A stretch of DNA of 64,000 bases from Helicoverpa zea (GCF_022581195.2 NC_061466.1:10106001-10170000), one strand, 5' to 3'. Counted from the first letter of the stretch, positions 46,425 to 57,405 are shown. A program made the numbers and translations. Notes: generated by a model not told the origin, from the sequence alone.

Positions 46425-47133
46425 TTACCTCACCACAAAAGGGAAATATTTAGCTTTTGTCTGCATAAGATTAAATCAGTGCCAATAGCACCTAGTGACA
46501 CAAACTCGCGTCTTAATTCGAGCACGTATGCTAGCATGCAGAGATATAATAGTTGCAATACTTACTGACACTTGCAACATATTCTTGAGGCCATTTATAC
46601 ATACCGACTTTTCAAATGCATAAGTGGCCTCTTCAAAATAATTAGATGTACACAGATTTGATGGCTTGTTAGGCAGAGTAATAAACACATTATTTGTAAT
46701 ATTCTGATGTAAATTTTTGTGCGCTTTTTTGCTTCTAGTGTTTTTTTTTAATGTCTTTCAGATTAGTACAATACGTTCATTAAAGGTATAACGCAACATA
46801 GATTGAGAGTAGGGTCTCGGGACGTCACGTTCATGTAAAATTTGCACTCAAAAGTGACAGAAAATAAAAATACAGGGTCAACAATTACAGGTACAACAAT
46901 TTTAGTTTTATCTAAAAGACGGACTAATTACTTTTCTTATTCACCATTACTTAAAAATGCACTTGCTGAATAGTGCAGTCATCGTATCGTAGTCGAATCG
47001 TGAGCTCTAAAAACCTTCCAATATCGTGCTCAAGAGTGTCACATAACGCGAAGTTGTACCGAATACCAGATAACTGGTCCGTGCCTTCGACGTTATGCAT
47101 AGAATTATATCTTCCAAGTGTTATGGCGGCCAT
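46425..47133 (-). CDS. Possible small three-exon gene, function unknown
   Basis: Candidate exons on the minus strand: 47133-46963 (57 codons), 46703-46566 (46 codons) and 46460-46425 (11 codons plus stop), all phase 0 with GT-AG sites, giving 114 residues. The ATG context (AAAGATGGCGG) is strong. The first exon reads MAAITLGRYNSMHNVEG and YNFALCDTLEHDIGRFLEL; the second NVFITLPNKPSNLCTS. I do not recognise a family. Support is the shared phase of two well-sized exons and good splice sites; the last exon is very short and uncertain. The start lies about 100 bp from the Harbinger insertion. A decayed copy of the 5' end is at 51585-51790, where the frame is broken. Confidence 0.35.
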
Positions 47134-47236
47134 CTTTTATTGGTAAGATGGTTGTTTTAATTGTCTTTAAGTGTAGTGTTTGTGTTAATGGGTGGTCGTT
47201 TGTGTACTCGAGTATCGGTGGTTTGGTTAAGGTTAA
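47010..47236. repeat. Duplicated flank, left copy, split from its partner by Harbinger
   Basis: Matches 51585-51790: 'caagagtgtcacataacgcg', 'cttccaagtg', 'gccatcttttattggt' and 'tgtagtgtttgtgttaatgg'. It covers the 5' end of the possible small gene. Both copies lead into a TTAAGG-rich stretch; the Harbinger element entered this copy. Confidence 0.75.
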
Positions 47237-47460
47237 GGCCCATAGCACACGGCGTTTTTTAAACGCGCTGACGACGCGCAGAGAACGCGCGTATACACGA
47301 TTCAAACGAGATTGGATCGCAACCTTGTAACTTAAGCACACGGGGCGATTATAAAACCTGCCTCTTCTGCGCGTATACGCGCAGGTACAGCGGTAAGACG
47401 CGCTGTAGTCGCTCGTACCTTTTGCGTTTTGATCAGAGACTCCTCTTCTTCAGTTGTACA

Positions 47461-49630
47461 ATGGCGTCGGTTGAGACAACACTGCTTACTTTGGCTTTAG
47501 TACTTCTTTTAAAAAGTAAAAAACGTAAAAAAAAGCGAATTTATTGGATAGATCCATTTACGAGTGAAAAAAGATTGAGTGGTCATTATCATACAACTTT
47601 TAAAAAATTGGTAATACATAGAAGATGGAAGAAATTTTATAATTGTTATCGAATGTCATATTCGTCATTCCAAGAACTTCTTTTGATTCTAAAACCTGAG
47701 TTAACTCGTCAAAATACAGCAATGAGATCATGTATATCGGCAGAAGAACGTTTGCTCATCACATTGAGGTAAGAAAACAACTAGTATTTATTTATTTATT
47801 TATTGTTCTGTTACATTTTTAAATCAATCGTAAAATGTTATAAGTGCACTTAGATTATGAATAAGAGAAAAAGATTTATTCAATATCATCATACATGTCA
47901 GATATGATATCGGAGTCATTTGTAACCGATTCATTGCTATCTAAATTTTGAAGTGAACTGACAGATTCGTTTCTTGGCGCTGATTGATTACTTGGATATT
48001 GTGGTTGAAATTCAGACTGATATCCAGATTCAGACTGATATCCAGACTGGTATCCATACTGATGTTCATATTGAAATGCACCTTGGTATCTATTTTCATT
48101 CAATATTCTCGATGAGTGTCCCATATTTTTATATTTACGAATTAAATTTATCATATCAGCTTTGGCCTCTAACTTAAATTCCTCTTTGATAGCAGAAAAA
48201 TCTTTAGCTAACGAAATTAAGAACAGTATGTCGGGATTTTCAGATAAAATTGTATTATTCGCTTCCTTAGACTGTTTGAGATTTGCTGTCAGTGCTTCAT
48301 ACAATTTGTCTTGTGGGTCTTCATGTTTTGGAGTCTTTTTAGACTTCTTTGGTGAATGTGGTTTTTGAAAATCACAGTCTTGGTTATTCCCCAGTGCTGC
48401 ATCATCATTTTGACTTGGAGATCTTATTTCGTAAAGCGGGTCTAAAAAAGTTAGCAAATTGGAATATATGTAGGGTCTTCTAGGTTTAGCTCCAGATCCA
48501 CTGGAACAGTTATTATTCTTCGCCTTGTCTCTTTTATAAGCGTCCTTAATGCTCTTCCATTTTCTTTGAAGTTCAATGACTGAAAACAATAATAATGTAA
48601 ATAGTTTAGTTATTTATTAGGTTAATTTTAATTCATTTGAAATAAGTAGTTGTAGGTTAATTTTAATTAAATATGTAAAATTTACGATAACAAGAGAAGC
48701 TTTAAAAATGTTATTCTTTTCAGGTATTTAGCTACGGGTTGCTATTTCTCAGATATTCACTATGACTTTAAGTGTGGACAAACGACGGCAGGCATCATAG
48801 TCCGTGAAACAGTGAAAATAATATGGGATAAATTAAAAAACATCTGTATGCCAGAACCAACCGAGGAATCACATCTAAAAACTGCTGAAGGATTTATGAA
48901 ATACGCAAATTTTCCCAATCTACTTGGGGCTATCGATGGGAAACATATCAGAGTTATAAAACCTCAACATAGTGGATCAGAGTATTTTAATTATAAAAAA
49001 TATTTTTCCATCGTATTGCTTGCAATATGTGACGCAAATTACAGATTTATCGATATAGATGTCGGATGCTATGGAAAGGCTGCAGACTCAACAATAAATG
49101 AATGTAGTGAATGGACCAAAAAGATAAGGCAAGGAAATTATAATATACCAAATGCGAGACCAATATCTAATAATGGAGTGCCAATACCATTTACGTTTGT
49201 TGGAGATGAAGGCTTTGCATTATCTCAACATTTACAGAGACCTTACGCTGGAAAAATCTTGCCACGAGAGAAAAGAATATATAATTACCGCTTGACACGT
49301 GCCAGACGATACATTGAATGTACATTTGGTATATTAAGCAACAAATTTAAAATCTTTAATCGGCCACTGAACGTTAGCGTGGACTTCAGTGTGGCTATTG
49401 TGAAAGCCTGTTGTGTACTGCATAATTTCATACGTGAACGTGACGGTTATAATTTTCATAATTCTTTGAGTATAGTTGGTTTAGAAGATCCTCCTGAAGA
49501 TGCAAGTTTGATTTCGATTGGTGCAAGACGGTCACAGGGACAATTAAGCGGAACTATGATACGAAATATGTACGCTGATTACTTTATTAGTGATGAAGGT
49601 GCAGTACCATGGCAAGATTCTAAAATTTAG
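47461..49630 (+). CDS. Harbinger transposase (HARBI1-like DDE nuclease)
   Basis: Exons 47461-47768 and 48724-49630, GT-AG, phase 2, total 1215 nt, 404 residues. The start at 47461 (acaATGG) was chosen over an in-frame ATG at 47422 because of context. The N-terminus has a basic stretch (KSKKRKKKR) and SYSSFQELL...ERLLITLRYLATG, the usual helix region before the catalytic core. The DDE_Tnp_4 triad is visible as GAIDGKHI (D174), VGDEGF (D264) and RRYIECTFGIL (E301); the D-E spacing suits the family. It cuts and joins at the TIRs with TWA targets. AATAAA near 49702 may end the transcript. Its 955-nt intron contains the entire second exon of the opposite-strand MADF gene. Confidence 0.93.
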
Positions 49631-51121
49631 GGGACCTACCAGTAGCGTAGGGTGAAAAAAAAGAAAAGTAAAGCCAGCACAAAAAAAAGTTTACCGCGTC
49701 AATAAACAAGACGTCATTAAATTACTTACATAAAAGTTCTCATCAAGACGAATCAAACGAGCCCAAACTTGATGGAATTACTTTGTTTTATTACGAAGAT
49801 CCTATAGCCGACTTCCAGCTCCATCGTCAGACCCTGGAAACTGTCTGAAGACAAAGTACTCATCAAGACAAATGAAACGAGCCCAAACTCGACGGAATTA
49901 CGTTGCTTTATTACAGAGATCCCATGGCCACCCTCCAGCTCCATCATGAGACCTTGGAAACTGTCTGAATACAAAATACTCATCAAGACAAATGAAACGA
50001 GTCCAAACTCGATGGAAGTACATCGCTTTATTACTGAGTTCCTATGGCCACCTTCCACCTCTATCATCAGATCAGTTCTACGTCATACATCATCATAATA
50101 TTCCACTGTCATGCGATTTACACATTTATGCAAAATTTCAGCTTAATTGGAAACCGACAAGTGGGTCAAATTTAACTTACAACATTATATTGCAACGGAC
50201 AAATGAAACGAAATAATATTCTTATAATAAAGATTGTAAGCTATCACAGATCGGCTTTACCCGGCTCATATTATCGACAGTGTTTGCATGTGGTAGTAAT
50301 GTGTATGTATGCGTGAATCGCATACATTTCAAACATTTGAATTCCCATAAATATGAGCGAGTAAAATCGGCACGCGTAAAATAATATACGTGTGCGTTTG
50401 CGCGATTCAAATACATTGCGTATTTTGTATTCAGCTTATTGAAGAATATTTTGTGAAAGCGTGTAATGCAAGGTGACCGTTTGTGGCAGGTTCCTGCCAT
50501 TTTGACAGATTAATTAAGGACAAAAAAAGCCTGGCATAGATTAATAATTTATATAATTAATTTACTGAGACTCTCAGTAAATTAATTAAATAAATTCTGC
50601 CAACTGCCAGGGTTTTTTTGTCCTTAATTAATCTGTACAAAATGGCAGGAACCTGCCACAAATGGTCACCCTGGTGTAATGTAATTATATTGTTTGCGAT
50701 AATTACGTAGATTAGTCGAATAGATTTTTGTAAGACTAGGGCTCAGTGAAGCTATTGTTGTAAATATAAAAAAAATACATATACCTATTAGAATCTGCCA
50801 AGGGAAGCCGATGGGAATCGTGTTGTATGGAGGCTACGCCACTGGTACCTACCTAATTACATGTTCTACTGTTTTACTGTTCTATGTACCGTCGCACTAT
50901 AAACTATAATAAATTATTTTTAAATAAATATAAGAAATCTTACCTGCCAGGTTTTTTTCCTTACTGGTTTTTTCATTAAAATTGTTATAAAAAATTTGGC
51001 ACAATTCATCCCAAGCATTTCTTTTTAACACTTTGTTTGAATATTCGGGCAGTAGTGAATTCCATGTAGCTGGACGATTGTTTATTTCTGTTATAAAGCG
51101 GTCGGTGTCGAAGGGTTCCAT
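47876..51121 (-). CDS. Harbinger accessory protein with MADF and BESS domains
   Basis: Minus-strand exons 51121-50944 and 48579-47876, GT-AG, phase 1, total 882 nt, 293 residues. The MADF (Myb/SANT-like) domain spans the junction: TDRFITEINNRPATWNS, AWDELCQIF, then after splicing LQRKWKSIKDAY. A Lys-rich linker follows (KPHSPKKSKKTPKHEDP), then a BESS-like segment, NPDILFLISLAKDF...IKEEF, and a Tyr/Gln/Ser-rich tail with YQS repeats. In PIF/Harbinger systems a second Myb-like protein helps the transposase enter the nucleus and bind the ends; that role is inferred here. The stop codon overlaps an AATAAA signal on its own strand (47875-47880). Its 2364-nt intron encloses the second transposase exon, the 120-bp array and a hAT MITE. 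Confidence 0.9.
49735..50075. repeat. Three-copy 120-bp tandem array
   Basis: Units start at about 49741, 49861 and 49981 with 'catcaagac(g/a)aat' and diverge by roughly 10-20%. The period is exactly 120 bp, and the minus strand stays open across all three units as 40-residue repeats (FGLVSFVLMS...). It lies between the transposase stop and the MITE. Confidence 0.85.
50461..50681. mobile_element. Foldback hAT-type MITE inside Harbinger
   Basis: The element is 50469-50673 (205 bp), almost a full palindrome: arms start CA(A/G)GGTGACC and continue about 65 bp through 'tgtggcaggttcctgccatt'. A perfect 8-bp duplication, GTGTAATG, lies at 50461-50468 and 50674-50681. It sits in the MADF intron. 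Confidence 0.88.
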
Positions 51122-51584
51122 TTTAAACGAGATACACGCGCAGCACACAATAAACCATTATTGCAACTGAGGCGCGGGCGCAGTGGTGGACCCCCACCCC
51201 CTCTGCCCTACTCCGCTCCTTTGTACGCGCGTTTGTACCGCTTCAAATGCGCGTATACGCGCTTCATGCGCGCGTTTCTATTATCAATGCAAACGCAACA
51301 ATTAGCGTTTACAGCGCCGAAGAAGCGCGTTCCTGAAACGCGCGTTATCAGCGCATTTAAAAAACGCCGTGTGCTATGGGCCTAAGGTTAAGGTTTGGTA
51401 AAGGTTTGGTTAAGGTTTGGTATGGATTGGAAGTAGTTTTATTGAGTAGGTAGTCTCTTTTGTTTAGTTATTACTAACTAGTAATTTTGCAAAGGCTACG
51501 TGTCAAACTTGAGAACGTCCGATACAGAACAGATAGACCATTAAGATGTTTTTGTCATTAAATTATTAGTAAAACTTCGAAGTT

Positions 51585-51790
51585 AAAAAACCTTCCATAT
51601 ATCATACTCAAGAGTGTCACATAACGCGAAGTTTTTAAGATTTTATGCATAGAATATTATCTTCCAAGTGTGATGTCCGCCATCTTTTATTGGTGAGATG
51701 GTAGTTTTAATTGTCTTTGAGTGTAGTGTTTGTGTTAATGGGTAGTCGTTTGTGTATTCGGTCTGTGGTTTAGTTAAGGATGTTTGCTTC
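51585..51790. repeat. Duplicated flank, right copy
   Basis: Partner of 47010-47236. It lacks the Harbinger insertion, and the possible gene's first exon is broken by changes here (in-frame stop after ADITLGR). Confidence 0.75.
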
Positions 51791-52130
51791 TGTTAGTATA
51801 GATTGTAGGTAGTTTTATTGTATCTTGGGTGTACCTCGATACTAGTAACTAGAAATTGAAGTTAAGGTTTTGTTTGACTTTTGAAGCTAAACTGTGGCAC
51901 AGACTAAGAGAGCTCTATCTTCAGACGTGAATTAGTTCATGGGTACTTATTGTCATTACTTACCTGAGTTAGTAAGGGACTTATGGGCTCACAAACTGGT
52001 TTATTACTAAAACGATTTCAACAAACATTTTTATGTGAGAATGAAGTAACTGTGCTTATTTATAGAAGAGATTTTGTATTTGGGTTTACCATCATTGTAA
52101 GTATTCCGTGCGAGCTGTTGCCTATGATTT

Positions 52131-53597
52131 TAGCCCTCTTATTATAAAACGCGGTATCAAATAAGTATCGGCTTTTGTACTACCTTTAATCCACCTTTAA
52201 GTACGACCTTGAAAAAACGTTATTACAAAACGCAGTTTATCGCAAGTCCTATTACTATCTGTAGTACAAAAGATAAACCATCGAGCCCCCTAGTTTAACT
52301 GCAGTACTTAGTCGACAAACGTCAAATTCCGACATTATTTACTTTTGAGGTTATTTGTTTTGTGATGAAAAAAACGAAAGTGGATATAAATATGTGTGAT
52401 TTGGAATACTTGGATGTGTTAGAATACTATTGAGAGTGTCCGGGGACCCAACAGAATACGTCATCGACAAAATCTCTTCAAATTACCTGACGACAATTTT
52501 CGATATAAATATCGATTTACGTTTTTCGAAATAATAGTCAATTGAATGCATGATGATAATCCAGGATGATCCTATGATGCTCAACTGGGCTCGCCATAAA
52601 GTAAGTAGCCTTTACAGTGCAAGTAGGTTGCCAAAACATCCTAATTAATTGTATAAGAGTCAAAGTTTTTATTATGGATGTTTGTTTATGTTCCACGCAT
52701 AAACTACCACATAGATTTTGATGAAACTCCGAAAATATATCAGATTATCATACAGTCTATTGTTTATTTACAGATTCAAGACTATTTTGGCGTTTTGCAC
52801 GCCGTATCTCTGCCAGTAATATGCAATGTTTGTAAAAGACTGGAAGCTTGCTAAAAAGTAGAAAAATGCCTAGATGAGAAAGGGAACAAGATTGTGTGAT
52901 GAAGAACAGTGTCCAACATGTATCAGTGCATTTGACTGTATAAATAGACATCGGAATAAAATATAATTTTCTACTTTTATGTTGTTTCAAATGTTTCATT
53001 TTCTTTTGGTAATTTAATGCACACGATATTCTGTGTGTAAGTTATTGTGCACTTAATTTTGAAGAGGTTCTAATTAGATGCACAACGTCTTATTTAATCA
53101 TTTAAATCGGGATGAAAATAATCCAAATTATTTCTAACCTAAAAACAAAACATAACTCGGAAACGCGCGCTGACGTTCCGTTATACGCGCAAACTCGATA
53201 GTTGTTTAAAAGAGAATAATTGGATCATATGTATATCGTTAAAAGATACTAGAAATATAAAATTACCTTTAAATAATAAAAAGTAATATTTTCAACTGCA
53301 GAGATATTTTTTTTATTATCATAGTTATTTATTTTTCATCAAAATAGACTTAACAAAATAATGTAAAAAGGAACTGCGCATAGAATTCGGAACGATTGAC
53401 GAATGATTTAAATATTTGTTGCTTATAATCTGTGGATATTATTTGAACCATAGACAAATTGAAGTACTAAACAGTCTTCTCTTAGTCTACGTTTTGTAAT
53501 AAGGATGTGAAGACTATCGTAAGTACCGTAACAAACCAAGACGTCTTCAGTCGGGTTTAAACCACTACTTGCGGCAGTTTTTATAATAAGAGGGTAG
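52131..53597. mobile_element. Decayed PIF/Harbinger-type element
   Basis: The element is 52134-53594 (1461 bp). Inverted ends read CCCTCTTATTATAAAA, with TAG outside both. Inside are short Harbinger-transposase-like pieces (LPDDNFRYKYRF near 52488; IQDYFGVLHAVSLP at 52770). Otherwise non-coding. Confidence 0.65.
52768..52860 (+). pseudogene. Remnant of a Harbinger-type transposase exon
   Basis: After a TTTACAG acceptor-like site the frame reads IQDYFGVLHAVSLPVICNV then CKRLEAC and stops. It resembles the GSFQ..vgdl.GvSq.tvsrvvkr helix-turn-helix of PIF transposases. No catalytic residues remain nearby. Confidence 0.55.
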
Positions 53598-54826
53598 GTG
53601 TCTAAAGTTTAGACAGTTCAACAGACAGCTAGCAATAGGTAATGGTAAACCTAAACCTATTATCCATACAAAACCTTCTAATCTATAAATAATAATAATA
53701 TTTTTTTTTTATAATCAGAACAAATCGTTGTACAAAATTCCTAAAACAAACAAAAGAAAGCGACATACGTTATAGTAAGCTAATGTCATTTGTTCAGACT
53801 TATCTGGCGAGCGTGGGGGGAGGGGAGAGTAAAAATGTTCTTGTCTTACAACCACAGCGTGATATATTGCGCTACGTTAATGAACAGGACTTAGGAAATA
53901 GAGATTTCTGAAGAGTTCGTTGCATCGAAGATATGTATTTTATGAATAGATAGGTTAAGTTTTGCAAATGCTAAAACAGTTTTAGAACCTATATATTTTT
54001 CAGGGCTCATACAATTGGTATAGCGCTGGTGTTTCTTGGGGAATGTCTACTTTCAGCAGTGGATGGCAATTGGCTTACAGATATGATGATAGTGTTAATA
54101 CAGCCGTTTCAACGGTAATGGGTTACAATTTTATAAGTTAGGTTGTAACCTAACTGTTGTAATTAGGTATTTTATTAAAAGCCATACAGCATTTCAAGTT
54201 ATGATTTGTCCGGAGATGTGTGAAATAATTACATTGTGAGTCTATTAATATAGTACAGTGCGTATCAGTTTCGATCACCTCCTAAATCCAGCATAGCCCA
54301 ATAAAATTAATCTTGCAAAGTTCCTGAAAAAACTATAAACAATAAAACGCATAAACTGAAGGGTATATGCGCCAAATATATAGAAATATATGGGTATAAA
54401 ATAGGCGCCAGGCTCATAAAAAGAGATCCTATTTTTTATAGAGAAACGTATGACTTACAGCCTAGTCCGGTTCAAATAAATGTACATATCTACCTATAAT
54501 TTATCAAGACCAATTGATTTATTTGCTTTATAGAATACACGCATACCAATGAAGGAAAGGAAAAAGGCGTGCTACGGTAGGTAATATATCGAGGAGCTGT
54601 CTTTTTAAATGTAAATAAACTTGGATTAATTTAAGTAGGTTGATTTTCGTAATATTAATCGTGGTTTGAACTCCGCCCTTATCCGTAACCAGATTTTTTT
54701 TACAATAGTTATTATCTGTGCGAATAACAAATGTATGTTTGGAGGTAGTAACATATTTCATAATGAAAGTATAATCTAAGTCAAATAATTCCCGAAAGAA
54801 TTTTCATATATTGATTACTTTGAACT
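53598..54826. other. Non-coding stretch, no gene seen
   Basis: AT-rich DNA. No coding or repeat structure was recognised. Confidence 0.4.
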
Positions 54827-56005
54827 AGTTTAATCAGGCCCGCCGTAAGCGGGCGTGCAGCGCGTGCACAGCACGCGGGCGGCACGTCCTAGGGGGCGGC
54901 AAATCTAGCGAGTTATCACGTAATATTTAAAAAATACAATATCTTTTTACTTATGATTTGATTTCAATATTTCCGAACACAGCAATAGCGCTAAGAACTT
55001 ACTTACACTGCCAGTTTCAGTTAGGTACATCTGTTAAAAGGACATTTTCAAAATAAAAGATTCTTAACCAGTGGCGTAGCGCGCGGCAAATGCTATTTAG
55101 GGGGCGGCAAAATTAAACCAATAAAATTTCGGAAAAAGCCGCCCTAGCTTTGGTCGTCTCCTATCAATTTTGACTGTTTCACCCTTTGCATCCCCAAAAA
55201 AATTCGCGCTCGCTGCGCTCGCGGCTCCATGTCAGATTTCGCATTTTATCTTAGTTTAATTGTTGAGGCATTCAATTCCGAAAAAATATTTTTCGCGCAC
55301 GTCCGTTATAGCTTTTTATGATATGTTTACTTCAAGAAAACTCTAAGGAAGAAATCGCGCTCGCTTCGCTCGCGGCTTTTGCACTTCACTTCTGTGCATG
55401 TCTTACTTTTTGACTTTGCTTTGTTAATTTACAGTGGTTTTTATTTGTTTTGTGTCCTTAGACTAAAAAATTTTCGCGCTCGCTCCGCTCGCGCTTCCTT
55501 ACATATGGCATGTGTCTTATAAGTTGACTTTTCAACGGGAAACCCACCAAATAGCATATTTTACTGAATTTAAACATTGTTATAGATATTTAAGTGCGTT
55601 AGTTTAAGTTAATCACAATCTTTCAATACATAGAGGCCACTTGGGTAATGATTGCACTGCATTGATGCCCTAAGCAATTGCTTAGTTTGCTTATGGGCTA
55701 ACCCAGGACTGCTTAGGTTACCTACTCTGAACATTTCAAGTACTTAAATAAAAAGTTATGTGTAATGTATATTATGTATTGCAATAGTTATTTATCCAAA
55801 AGTAGGTGGGTTTTCTGCAATCAGAGCGGTGCATGTACATATTTTTTTCTGTTGGACTGTAACATGGATATGAATGGGCGGAGGGGGGGGGGTCCGGACC
55901 CCCTGTATCCGCCATATTTTTTGACAAAACGTATGTAGTCGTAGGGCGGCATAATCAGTTTTGCACGCGGGCGAACAAACAGCTAGCGGCGGGCCTGAGT
56001 TTAAT
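54827..56005 (+). mobile_element. Non-autonomous hAT element
   Basis: The element is 54835-55997 (1163 bp). Ends read CAGGCCCGCCG, with further GC-rich inverted subterminal matches. A perfect 8-bp duplication, AGTTTAAT, lies at 54827-54834 and 55998-56005. It contains a decayed hAT C-terminal piece and three copies of a TCGCGCTCGCTNCGCTCGCG motif. Confidence 0.85.
54967..55077 (+). pseudogene. Decayed hAT transposase dimerisation-domain remnant
   Basis: The frame reads IFPNTAIALRTYLHCQFQLG, then KRTFSK, a stop, and KILNQ. It matches the hATC pattern FPN.siALrilLtlPvtvAs.ERsFSKLKlIKn. The in-frame stop and short length show it is dead. Confidence 0.6.
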
Positions 56006-57089
56006 TATGTAGTAGGTAGTAAATAATTCCAGATTTCTCTGTCTTCATCTACGAATCAGCCAAAGCGTAAAACTGTTTACTGAAATAAGTCTTATTCTCG
56101 AAGGAAAGAATTTGTTCTCCACGTTCGAATCCAACAACTAAAATCGAATAAGACATACTCGTAACTACAACCAATACGATCACAAATGTTTGCTCCAACA
56201 AGCCAAACCCTAGACACACACAATACAGCAAACACGACGGTTTTACAATCGTATTTGTGCATAAACAATCATCAGCTTCACATTTGTTGCCAAACATTGG
56301 CGCGACTTCAAGACAATTATAATTTGTCCGTATGCCAATGTTTGCTTCTCTCAAATGAAGGGGTGTGAAGGGGGATGGGTGTTGCTATGTAGTTGAGACG
56401 TTTTGATGTTTATGTGGAATTAAATGAAGTCGTCAACAGTTTTCTGGTCCTACTGCAGGGCACGGGCCTCTTCTTATAGCGAATGAATGAGTGTTAATCA
56501 CCGCGTTTGTTCAAGGCGGGTTAGCGATTTCGGAATTTAAAGTCCAGATTTTCTCAAGATGATTAAATAGTTTAAATGATATATGGGTGAAGGAACGGAT
56601 GTGACATATGTATTTGTTAATGTAGGTACTTATTTACTCACACAGGTGTAGCTCGCCCGCTTTCATGAGATAAAACATCAAATCTTATCACTATTTTATG
56701 TTTTATTCTTCTTGCATATACATATATAGATGTTCGTAGTTAAGAAATTTCCCAGCTTGCTATTTGTGGATCTTGACCAGATGGTATAGTGGGTGGAGAA
56801 ATGCCAATATTCCAATTTGGTCGTCAGCAAGAACCTCCATTACTTAATTAAGTTTGATACCACGTATGTATAATACGGTACCTACATGATGTATAAATAG
56901 ATATACGAACATGTTTCACTTTCCACTTGAAATTAATAAGAACGTTGTTAATTAATTATAGATAATAACAGTTTCCTCGTGTATTACTTACTACGTTTTA
57001 AGGAAATAAGCAGTCGGATTACGTATGTAATTAAAAAACGTGAGTCTCAATTAAAGCACCTACCCCAAATTAATAAAAATAGTCTGCAC
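56006..57089. other. Non-coding stretch with a SINE-B fragment
   Basis: At about 56452-56562 the minus strand matches the SINE-B body ('cttgagaaaatctggacttt', 'gtgattaacactcattcat'). A minus-strand ORF at 56049-56354 is not recognised as a gene. Nothing else seen. Confidence 0.4.
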
Positions 57090-57405
57090 CAAAAGTCGAT
57101 GAACAGAATCAACATGACAAAACACCTGTTCACAATAAAATGCCATAAGTTATAGTCGCAACTAGGAAACAAAATAGACTGTACACCAGAAACTTACAAA
57201 AGTCGTTAAACACGAGTATTTCAAAAGTATCTGTGCACTAGTATTCCTAAAGTCGCTGTACACCATCAATCCAAATGTCGCTGAACATCATTGTATCAAA
57301 AGTCACTAAACAGCAGTAAATACAAAATTAGGTTAACAAAGTATATTTTTAATGTTGCCGTGTGTTAATGTACTTTTGACGCTTATGTTGTTCAACTACT
57401 TTTGG
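57090..57405. repeat. Degenerate 25-bp tandem array with inverted partner units
   Basis: About nine or ten units close to CAAAAGTCGCTGAACACCAG plus about 5 bp run from 57090 to about 57325; the last five have 25- or 26-bp spacing. At 57372-57405 two units occur in inverse orientation ('cttttgacgc', 'gttcaactacttttggg'). Confidence 0.7.

Larger units (their letters stand above)
47234..51385. mobile_element. Apparently intact PIF/Harbinger DNA transposon
   Basis: The element is 47237-51382 (4146 bp) with inverted ends of about 35 bp beginning GGCCCATAGCACACGGCG. A 3-bp duplication, TAA, lies at 47234-47236 and 51383-51385, as expected for PIF/Harbinger. Subterminal zones at both ends carry repeated GCGCGTATACGCGC-type palindromes, likely transposase-binding sites. 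It encodes a DDE transposase (+) and a MADF-BESS protein (-), both with full reading frames, so it may be autonomous. It also contains a 120-bp triplicate array and a foldback hAT MITE. Confidence 0.93.

Noticed and set aside
49753..50067. 105-codon minus-strand ORF as a gene
   Set aside because: It is the 120-bp tandem array, whose length keeps the frame open; no start, splice or family support.
56049..56354. 101-codon minus-strand ORF with a hydrophobic stretch
   Set aside because: No recognisable family, no linked exons and no clear start context; length is within chance for this region.
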